Part shown: piece by piece, positions 58,171 through 64,000 of the stretch
How positions within the stretch are numbered: the first letter of the stretch is position 1
How the letters are laid out: each line of letters begins with the position of its first letter
From: Promicromonospora soli
Lineage (GTDB): Bacteria; Actinomycetota; Actinomycetes; Actinomycetales; Cellulomonadaceae
Direction: 5' to 3'
DNA length: 64,000 nucleotides
Assembly: GCF_014653785.1 (NCBI RefSeq)
Contig: NZ_BNAS01000009.1
Coordinates: 43,392-107,391, forward strand
Notes under the pieces: generated by a model
Seen by the model: only the letters and a program-made list of their open reading frames with translations
The model's database searches: none
What the model was told of the DNA's origin: nothing
Position numbers and translations under genes: made by a program

Positions 58171-59118
58171 TCAGCGAACCCGCACCGCACCCGCCTGCAC
58201 GGTGACGCCTGCCCGGCTCGCCTCCCCGAGATCCTCGCCGTCGATCTCGAACACACGCGGCTCGGTCAGCTCGAGCTGCAGGCTCCGCAGGCGACGGTGC
58301 GTCGCGCTGTCGCTGCTCTTCGCCCCTTCCTTGCGGGCGACGAGGCGCCTGATGCCGTTGTCCCAGACCATGTTCCGCAGCGTGTCGGCCCACCCGGCCG
58401 CGTTGTCCGCGCTCAGGACGAGCAGGTCGAGCTCACCGTCGGCGGGGTCCGCATCGGGCAGGAGGCTGACGCCGCCCTGGAGGGTGCCGCAGTTGCCGAC
58501 CAGCAGCGTGTGCACCCTTTCCCGGCTCTGTGGGCGGTCGTCAACCGTGATCCGGACGTCGAGAGTCTCGCTCGCGGACAGCGCGCGGCCCATGGACTCC
58601 ACGTAGGCAAGCCAGCCGACCTCGTCCTTGAGGTCATCGTCGGTCTCGGTGATCATGTGGGCGTCGAGCCCGAACCCGGCCATGACCGCGAACGCGTACC
58701 GTTCGGTCCCGCCCGCGAGGTCGATCTCGAGCCATCCCAGGTCGATGGCCCGCGCCTCGGAGCCGAGCGCCCTCGTGCAGGCCTCGGGGACGTCGCCCAG
58801 GGGCACCCCGAGGTTCCGGGCGAGGAGGTTCCCGGTGCCGAGCGGGACGATTCCCAGCTCGACGCCGGAACCCGCCTCCGCGAGGTGTTCGGCCACGGCC
58901 CGGACGGTCCCGTCCCCGCCCGCGACGACCAGCACGTCGGCGCCCGCCTCGATCGCCTGCGACGCGACGCCCTGGCCCGCGTCGTCCTCGGTCGTCTCGA
59001 ACCAGCGAACCTCGGGCTCCGTCCGCGCTGAGGCGATCGCCTCGTTCAGACCGGACTCGAGGTCCCGCCTGGTCGTCTTCGCGGGATTCCAGATGACGCC
59101 GACGCTTCGTGCGGTCAT
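58171..59118 (-). CDS. Diacylglycerol/sphingosine kinase family protein
   Basis: A 315-residue lipid kinase-like protein. The nucleotide site is DVLVVAGGDGTVRAVAEHLA and VPLGTGNLLARNLGVPLGD, both diagnostic of the DAGK catalytic domain. The C-terminal half is beta-rich (GNCGTLQGGVSLLPDADPAD, EIDGEDLGEAS) as in DgkB. It would phosphorylate diacylglycerol or a related lipid in membrane turnover. It converges on the ANTAR gene, 11 nt away. Confidence 0.9.
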   Translation of the reverse strand: MTARSVGVIWNPAKTTRRDLESGLNEAIASARTEPEVRWFETTEDDAGQGVASQAIEAGADVLVVAGGDGTVRAVAEHLAEAGSGVELGIVPLGTGNLLARNLGVPLGDVPEACTRALGSEARAIDLGWLEIDLAGGTERYAFAVMAGFGLDAHMITETDDDLKDEVGWLAYVESMGRALSASETLDVRITVDDRPQSRERVHTLLVGNCGTLQGGVSLLPDADPADGELDLLVLSADNAAGWADTLRNMVWDNGIRRLVARKEGAKSSDSATHRRLRSLQLELTEPRVFEIDGEDLGEASRAGVTVQAGAVRVR

Positions 59119-59176
59119 GTGCGAGATGCTTCCACAGCCGGTGCCAGTCCTCGCCTCGAGGGCCGCGGGCCGGCCA

Positions 59177-60487
59177 TCAAGCGGGCGGGATGTTCTGGTT
59201 CAGGTGGAAGACGTTGCCGGGGTCGTAGACGCCCTTGACGGCGGCGAGCCTGGCCAGCTTCTCGGGTGGGTAGGCCCGCCGTACGCCGGCGGCGCCGTCG
59301 TCGCCGAGCACGTTGACGTAGACCCCGCTGGCGAAGGGCTCCAGGCGCGCCGCGCTCGCCCGCGCGGCCGCGATCCGGGTCTCGTCCTCGTCGGGGTCGG
59401 TCCAGCGGGCGGCCGCCACGTACTCGAACGTCGTGTCGCGCTGGCTGAAGGCGGTCTCGTCGCCGGGCACGTCGGCGATGGCGCCGCCGTAGGCCTGGAG
59501 ACCGGCGCGCACGTCGGGGTGGGTGGCGAGCAGCGCCTCGATCGCGGCGAGCGGCAGCTCGCGGAAGTAGTGGCCCTTCCAGTAGCGCCGCACGGCGTAG
59601 GCCTCGGTGCTGTCGTCCCGGGTCTGGAGGTCCAGGTACGACAGCTCCTCGATCCGGCGGCCCATCGGCGCACCCAGCGCCGCCAGCTCCGTGGCATGCG
59701 CCCGCCCCTCCCGCGGGTCGCCGACCCACACGAAGCCGAGCGCCACCACGCCGTCGTGCACGCTCGCGGTGTACGTGGCCGCCCTCGGGGCGGTCGCACT
59801 GAGATCGCGCCACCGGGCGACGACCGGCGCGGCGTCGCCGACGGGGAAGTCGAGCTCGACGCTGAGCGCGCGGGTGCCGACGTCGTGCAGCCGGAACTCG
59901 AACTCTGTCACCACGCCGAAGTTCCCACCACCACCGCGCAGCGCCCAGTACAGCTCCGGCCGCTCGTCGGCCGACGCGCGGATCATGTCGCCTGCCGCGG
60001 TCACCACCTCGTAGGAGACGACGTTGTCGCAGGCCAGCCCACACTGACGGGCAAGCCAGCCCATCCCGCCGCCCAGGGTGAGGCCGCCGACGCCCGTGTG
60101 CGACACGTTGCCCGCCGTCGTGGCCAGACCGTGCGGCTGCGTGGCCGCGTCGAGCGCGCCGAGCAGGGCCCCGCCCTGCACCCACGCACGCTTCCGTTCC
60201 GGATCGACCCGGACCGCGCCCATCGGCGTGAGGTCGATCATCAGCCCGCCGTCGGGGACCCCGTGCCCGACGACACTGTGGCCACCGCACCGGACGCCCA
60301 CCTCCAGGCCCTCCCGCCGCGCCAGCGCGAGCGCCTCCACGACGTCGCCGGCGGTGCGGCAGCGGACGATCAGGGCCGGCTCGTGGTCCACCATCCCGTT
60401 CCACACCGAGCGCGCCTCGTCGAAACCGACGTCGCCCGGGCGCCGGACGTCCAGCCCTGAGACCGCCGAACCTTCGATCATGTCCAT
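59177..60487 (-). CDS. BBE-type FAD oxidase with predicted bicovalent flavin
   Basis: A 436-residue flavoprotein of the berberine-bridge/GOOX family. H70 in CGGHSVVGHGV and C153 in GLACDNVVSYEVV are at the positions of the histidyl and cysteinyl FAD links, so bicovalent FAD is predicted. The C-terminal BBE motif YVNVLGDDGAAGVRRAYP and YDPGNVFHLNQNIPP are present. It oxidises alcohols, sugars or alkaloid-like compounds with oxygen. No secretion signal is seen, so it is cytoplasmic. A WYL regulator gene lies upstream on the same strand. Confidence 0.9.
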   Translation of the reverse strand: MDMIEGSAVSGLDVRRPGDVGFDEARSVWNGMVDHEPALIVRCRTAGDVVEALALARREGLEVGVRCGGHSVVGHGVPDGGLMIDLTPMGAVRVDPERKRAWVQGGALLGALDAATQPHGLATTAGNVSHTGVGGLTLGGGMGWLARQCGLACDNVVSYEVVTAAGDMIRASADERPELYWALRGGGGNFGVVTEFEFRLHDVGTRALSVELDFPVGDAAPVVARWRDLSATAPRAATYTASVHDGVVALGFVWVGDPREGRAHATELAALGAPMGRRIEELSYLDLQTRDDSTEAYAVRRYWKGHYFRELPLAAIEALLATHPDVRAGLQAYGGAIADVPGDETAFSQRDTTFEYVAAARWTDPDEDETRIAAARASAARLEPFASGVYVNVLGDDGAAGVRRAYPPEKLARLAAVKGVYDPGNVFHLNQNIPPA

Positions 60488-60570
60488 GCTCGCTCCTCCT
60501 CGTGCGGGACCCCCTCGTTCAAGAGAGACCGCCCGACGGCGCCGGACTCATCGGCCGCGGGGCAGGCAGG

Positions 60571-61527
60571 TCAGGGTTCCGTCACGGCCGCGGCGAGCCG
60601 CTCCGCGAGCGCGCCGACCGCGGCCCGGAGCTCGGGCCCGCCCTCCACGCGGAACGGGTACGGCACGCTCGCCAGCCACTCCTGCGCGTACATCGCCGGG
60701 TTCCGTGTGCTGCCGACGAGCACGCATCCGTCGCCCGCCGCCTCGAGCCGCCCCATCTGCGCCCCGACCCAGGGGGCGACGTCGGCGAGCGGGGCGTCGA
60801 ACACGACGCGGGTGGTGAACTGCCACCCCGTACCCAGGTGCTCCTCGAGCGCCGCCACGGGATCGAGGTCGTCGGGCGGTACGAACGCCAGGTCCGTGTG
60901 CTCGACGGCGAGGACCCGGTCGACGCGGTAGGTGCGGATCGCGCCGGCGCGGTGGGAGTGGCACAGGAGGTACCACCGCCCGTACCGCACGACCACGGCC
61001 CAGGGGTCCACCTCTGCGGCCCACTCGCTGCCGGACTCGCCCCGGTAGGTGACCAGCACGCGCCGTCGGGCGGCGATCGCCGCGACCAGCTCGCTGGTGA
61101 CGGCGGTGTCCGGGCGGGCCGCGTACCGGTCGGGCGCGGCGGACGCGTGCTCGCGCAGCGCGGCCGCCTGCCGGCCGACGTCGTCGGGCAGCGCCCGGAT
61201 GACCTTTCCGAGCGCGGTGTCGACGAGGTCGTCGCCGTCGGCGTCGGGATGACTGTCGAGGACCGCCATGACCAGGCCGAGCGCCTCGGTCTGCGTGAAG
61301 GTGACCGGCGGCAGCCGCGTGCCGCGCCCGAGGCGGTAGCCGCCGTGGGGGCCGCGGGCCGACGAGACGGGGATCCCTGCCTCGCGCAGGATCCCGACGT
61401 ACCGGCGGGCTGCCCGCTCCGTGACGCCGAGCCGGTCGGCGAGCTCGTCCGCCGTCGTGCCGGGGCGGGTCTGCAGGATCTCCAGGGCGCGGAGCGCGCG
61501 TGCGGTGGGGCTGATCTCGGACGGCAC
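60571..61527 (-). CDS. WYL-domain transcriptional regulator (YafY/HTH_11 type)
   Basis: A 318-residue regulator with an N-terminal HTH_11 (DELADRLGVTERAARRYVGI, then GPHGGYRLGRGTRLPPV) and a central WYL domain (RVLVTYRGESGSEWAAEVDP; RYGRWYLLCHSHRAGAIRTYRVDR), ending in a WCX-like C-terminal region. WYL proteins bind ligands or nucleic acids to switch the HTH. It may control the downstream BBE oxidase or the divergent SRPBCC gene. Confidence 0.9.
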   Translation of the reverse strand: MPSEISPTARALRALEILQTRPGTTADELADRLGVTERAARRYVGILREAGIPVSSARGPHGGYRLGRGTRLPPVTFTQTEALGLVMAVLDSHPDADGDDLVDTALGKVIRALPDDVGRQAAALREHASAAPDRYAARPDTAVTSELVAAIAARRRVLVTYRGESGSEWAAEVDPWAVVVRYGRWYLLCHSHRAGAIRTYRVDRVLAVEHTDLAFVPPDDLDPVAALEEHLGTGWQFTTRVVFDAPLADVAPWVGAQMGRLEAAGDGCVLVGSTRNPAMYAQEWLASVPYPFRVEGGPELRAAVGALAERLAAAVTEP

Positions 61528-61614
61528 ACGAGCAGGCTAGATCGCGCGCCCCTCGACGGGCGAGTGGGCCGCGGGCGGGTCACGGTGAAAAGACCCGAGA
61601 GAAAGGAGTGGCTC

Positions 61615-62064
61615 GTGACCACCATCACGAAGTCGATCGATGTGCATGTCCCCGTCCGGACCGCCTACAACCAGTGGACGCAGTTCGAGGAGTTCCCCAA
61701 GTTCATGGGGGGCGTCGAGGAGATTCGCCAGATCGACCCGACCCATACGCACTGGAAGACGAAGGTGGGCGGGGTCGAGCGCGAGTTCGACGCCGAGATC
61801 ACCGAGCAGCACCCGGACGAGCGCGTGGCGTGGAGGAGCAGTTCGGGTCCCAACCAGGCCGGTGTCGTCACGTTCCACAAGCTCCGCGAGGCCGACACCC
61901 GGGTCACGGTGCAGATGGAATGGACGCCCGACGACGTCGCCGAGAAGGTGGGCAGCGCGCTGAACTTGGACGACCGGCAGGTCCAGAGCGACCTCGAGCG
62001 GTTCAAGGAGTTCATCGAGGCCCGCGGCATGGAGACGGGAGCCTGGCGCGGTGACGTGAGCTGA
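61615..62064 (+). CDS. SRPBCC family (polyketide cyclase-like) protein
   Basis: A 149-residue START/Bet v1-like protein. The first strand-helix is TITKSIDVHVPVRTAYNQWT followed by FPKFMGGVEEIRQIDPTHTH; the C-terminal helix is DRQVQSDLERFKEFIEARG. This resembles the cyclase/dehydrase group often found as membrane-associated coenzyme Q-binding-like or stress proteins. GTG start with AAAGGAG 6 nt upstream. It has a tandem-hairpin terminator. Ligand unknown. Confidence 0.87.
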   Translation: MTTITKSIDVHVPVRTAYNQWTQFEEFPKFMGGVEEIRQIDPTHTHWKTKVGGVEREFDAEITEQHPDERVAWRSSSGPNQAGVVTFHKLREADTRVTVQMEWTPDDVAEKVGSALNLDDRQVQSDLERFKEFIEARGMETGAWRGDVS

Positions 62065-62072
62065 CGCGCCAG

Positions 62073-62133
62073 CGGCGTCGCGCGGTCAGCGCGACGCCGT
62101 CCGCCCGGCGCGGGTCTGAGCGACCCGCGCCGG
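62073..62133. terminator. Tandem hairpins between convergent genes
   Basis: Hairpin one has an 11-bp stem (62073-62083 with 62089-62099, loop 5). Hairpin two has a 12-bp stem (62105-62116 with 62122-62133, loop 5). They fill the gap between the SRPBCC and DHFR-like genes and can serve one strand each. Confidence 0.75.
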
Positions 62134-62706
62134 TCAGCGCACCACCTCGAAGACCTGCTTCTGGACGCCGTTCCTGTACGCCTCGTGCTCGACCAGCCGA
62201 AGCTTCTGCGCCGGCTTGTCGGCGTCGCTGAACAGCGGCTTGCCCTGGCCCAGGAGCACCGGGTAGACGAGCAGGTGGTACGCGTCGATGAGCCCGGCGT
62301 CCGCGAGCGCCCGCGTGAGGGACACGCTGCCGTGCACCTGGATCTCGCCGCCGTCGGACTCCTTGAGCCGCGCAACATCGTCCAGCGAGCGCAGGATCGT
62401 GGTCTCGCCCCAGCTGTCGGTCAGGTCGTCCTCGGTGAGCGTCGTGGACACGACGTACTTGGGCAGGGTGTTGTACCGCGTGAACTCGTCCATGTCGGGC
62501 CAGACGGGCGCGAACATCTCGTAGCTCACGCGGCCGAGGAGCAGCGCGCCCGCCTCCTCCTGCTCACGCCCCTTGAGCTCGTAGGCCTCGGGCACGACGT
62601 CGACGGTCTTGAACGTCCACGCCGTGTCGTGCAGCTCCGGGTCGCCGCCGGTCGGGTCGACCTTGCCGTCGAGCGAGACGAAGTGCGTGGCGACGATGTT
62701 GCGCAT
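62134..62706 (-). CDS. Dihydrofolate reductase family protein (RibD C-terminal type)
   Basis: A 190-residue protein with the DHFR/RibD fold: IVATHFVSLDGKVD at the start, ALLLGRVSYEMFAPVWP, and the NADPH loop EIQVHGSVSLTRALADAGLI. It is the accessory, YyaP-like group, not the folate enzyme. It likely reduces some small molecule with NADPH; substrate unknown. AAGGAGA lies upstream of the ATG. Confidence 0.88.
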   Translation of the reverse strand: MRNIVATHFVSLDGKVDPTGGDPELHDTAWTFKTVDVVPEAYELKGREQEEAGALLLGRVSYEMFAPVWPDMDEFTRYNTLPKYVVSTTLTEDDLTDSWGETTILRSLDDVARLKESDGGEIQVHGSVSLTRALADAGLIDAYHLLVYPVLLGQGKPLFSDADKPAQKLRLVEHEAYRNGVQKQVFEVVR

Positions 62707-62896
62707 GCGAGTTTCTCCTTGTCGTGCGGCCGCACGGTGCGGCCCTCCAGCAAGTCAGACGAGGCGGGTGCGAAGAACTCATCGGATGAGCAACGCTGGG
62801 AACGATCCGGCAACGACCCGGAAGCGGAACGTCCGGATCTGGTTCTAGCGTAGGACTCACCGGCATCCGGCCGCACTCACCACGGGAGACAAGATC

Positions 62897-63583
62897 ATGG
62901 ACATCCTGCTCATCGGAGGCCTCTGGCTCGACGCGTCCGCCTGGGACGACGTAGTACCCGAGCTCGAGGCGCTCGGCCACCGCCCCGTGCCGATCACGCT
63001 CCCGGGCCAGGGAGACGGGGCGACGTCGGCCACGCTCGACGACCAGGTCGCCACGGTTGTCGCGGCCGTCGACGCGGCGCACGGGAAGCCGCTGGTCGTA
63101 GGGCATTCCGCCGCCTGCACGCTGGCCTGGCTCGCCGCCGACGCGCGTCCTGAGAAGGTGGCCGGCGTGACGCTGATAGGCGGCTTCCCCTGGGACGACG
63201 GCAAGCTCTACGCCGATCTTTTCGAGATGACGGACGGCGTCATGCCGTTCCCCGGCTGGGGGCCGTTCGATGGGCCCGACTCCGACGACCTCTCCGAGGA
63301 GGCCAGGAACGCCATGGCGGCCGCCGCGATCCCCGTCCCCGAGGGGGTCGCCCGAGGCGTGGTGCGCCTGTCCGACGAACGCCGGTTCGACGTGCCCGTG
63401 GTGGTCGTGTGCCCAGAGTTCACGCCCGCCCAGGCTCAGCAGTGGATCGACGCCGGCGACGTGCCCGAGCTCGCCAGGGCCAAGCACGTCGACCTCGTCG
63501 ACCTCGACTCGGGCCACTGGCCCATGTTCTCCCGGCCGACCGAGCTCGCCGGGGTGCTGGCTCGGGCGGCAGAGTCGGTGTGA
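62897..63583 (+). CDS. Alpha/beta hydrolase
   Basis: A 228-residue alpha/beta hydrolase. The nucleophile Ser is in VVGHSAACTLAWLAA; the oxyanion region is ILLIGGLWLDASAWDDVVPE; the acid is likely an Asp/Glu in VVVCPEFTPAQAQQW, and the base is His in LDSGHWPMFSRPTEL. GGGAGAC precedes the ATG at a good distance. The gene is divergent from the DHFR-like gene. Esterase or hydrolase function is general; substrate unknown. Confidence 0.88.
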   Translation: MDILLIGGLWLDASAWDDVVPELEALGHRPVPITLPGQGDGATSATLDDQVATVVAAVDAAHGKPLVVGHSAACTLAWLAADARPEKVAGVTLIGGFPWDDGKLYADLFEMTDGVMPFPGWGPFDGPDSDDLSEEARNAMAAAAIPVPEGVARGVVRLSDERRFDVPVVVVCPEFTPAQAQQWIDAGDVPELARAKHVDLVDLDSGHWPMFSRPTELAGVLARAAESV

Positions 63584-63632
63584 CGGCGTCGTCCTGGCCC
63601 GCCCGGAGCGGGCCCGGCCAGGCGGGCCGTCA
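63581..63632. terminator. Nested hairpin between convergent genes
   Basis: TGACGGC (63581-63587) pairs with GCCGTCA (63626-63632), and GGCCCGCC (63596-63603) with GGCGGGCC (63621-63628); the two right arms overlap, so the stems are alternatives. A smaller CCCGC/GCGGG hairpin sits inside. The structure starts at the hydrolase stop codon and ends in the 3' end of the opposing gene. Confidence 0.55.
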
Positions 63633-64000
63633 CCGCCGCAGGCCGAGGTCCCGCAGCTCGAGGTCGGCCAGCCGGCGCACGACGGCGGGGTCGCCCTCCC
63701 GCCACGCGCCCACCGGGTCGTCGGAGATCTGGGTCAGGGACCGCAGCGGCTGGTTCGCGAGCGCGCGCAGGGCCAGCAGCGCCGGGTCTGCCCCGACGAG
63801 GCGCTGTGCGGCGCTGGCCCGCCGCACGAACCGGATCCGGAGCGGCACATACAGCACCGCCACGAGCAGCACCGGGATCAGGAACACCGCGATCCCGACC
63901 AGCAGCGCGCCGTCCTCCACGAACTCGACCTGGGAGCGTCCGGCGGCGGCCAGGCTCTCCGCGGCGTCCGCCGCACCGCGGAAGGGTGCGGCCAGGTCGT
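63630..64000 (-). CDS. Membrane protein of unknown function (partial, N-terminus beyond window)
   Basis: The frame is open to the right window edge, so the N-terminus is missing. Visible are an Ala-rich region (LAAPFRGAADAAESLAAAG), one strongly hydrophobic helix (GIAVFLIPVLLVAVLYVPL) followed by the basic stop-transfer RIRFVRRAS, and a cytoplasmic tail with LALRALANQPLRSLTQI and VVRRLADLELRDLGLRR. This tail pattern recurs in actinobacterial hypothetical membrane proteins. A GTG at 63920 could be an internal start, but coding character continues upstream of it. Confidence 0.65.
   Translation of the reverse strand, partial: DLAAPFRGAADAAESLAAAGRSQVEFVEDGALLVGIAVFLIPVLLVAVLYVPLRIRFVRRASAAQRLVGADPALLALRALANQPLRSLTQISDDPVGAWREGDPAVVRRLADLELRDLGLRR

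Overview
The window is very GC-rich (roughly 70% or more), with actinobacterial codon use, frequent GTG starts, 4-bp ATGA/GTGA overlaps inside operons and at least two likely leaderless promoters. Gene content (MHS and LIV transporters, FCD-type GntR regulators, LLM flavin oxidoreductase, ANTAR, FHA and WYL proteins) fits a soil-type actinomycete. A Micrococcales lineage such as Promicromonosporaceae or Cellulomonadaceae is my guess, not shown by the sequence. I see no rRNA, tRNA, CRISPR array, transposase or phage gene.

Layout. 0-2 kb: an ATP-grasp ligase and a VOC protein. 2.3-4.8 kb: an HxlR regulator divergent from an MFS exporter-SDR pair. 4.9-8.3 kb: a compact van-like cell-wall module (VanZ-like, VanR-like regulator, VanS-like kinase, VanY-like D,D-carboxypeptidase) without vanHAX, in which vanZ and vanY share a 40-nt promoter/operator block. 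8.3-11 kb: a DUF4037 protein and a BadF-type kinase fused to an FHA domain. 11-19 kb: small stress-type membrane and SHOCT proteins, a large LuxR (LAL) regulator and a ZIP metal transporter, with a recurring 17-bp palindrome upstream of three genes. 19-21.2 kb: a predicted persulfide-response locus (CstR-like repressor, 54-residue Cys-rich protein, CoA-disulfide reductase-rhodanese) around a perfect operator palindrome. 21.3-25.4 kb: a MacB/FtsX-type ABC transporter divergent from a NarL-type two-component system. 25.5-28.8 kb: GntR regulator, MHS symporter and a polyol dehydrogenase. 28.9-34.2 kb: DinB, CHAD, F420-reductase-like plus LLM oxidoreductase with MarR, SRPBCC plus ArsR, and ferritin.

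34.3-57.3 kb is the metabolic core. Minus-strand genes encode homoprotocatechuate ring fission and the lower pathway (HpaI, HpaH, HpaD, HpaE, a GntR regulator and an unusual FAH-RraA fusion). Divergent from them are an aromatic flavoprotein hydroxylase and a succinate-semialdehyde dehydrogenase that completes the route to succinate. Next comes a second module: aldehyde dehydrogenase, MoaF-like protein, zinc alcohol dehydrogenase, AraC regulator, a five-gene LIV-type ABC importer, a GMC oxidoreductase and a ThDP-dependent decarboxylase-type enzyme. I infer that this module imports and oxidises a side-chain-bearing aromatic (amine, alcohol or 2-oxo acid) and feeds the ring-fission pathway. It is the best candidate here for an undescribed system.

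57.4-64 kb holds housekeeping and accessory genes: GAF-ANTAR antiterminator, diacylglycerol kinase family protein, a BBE-type flavoprotein, a WYL regulator, SRPBCC, DHFR-like and alpha/beta hydrolase proteins, and a membrane protein cut by the window edge.

Between genes, two kinds of long hairpin stand out. One is a repeated family (four copies, at 1, 25414, 29407 and 32651) with compensatory base changes. The other is a set of unique 19-30 bp near-perfect hairpins that mostly sit between convergent genes and probably act as two-way terminators.
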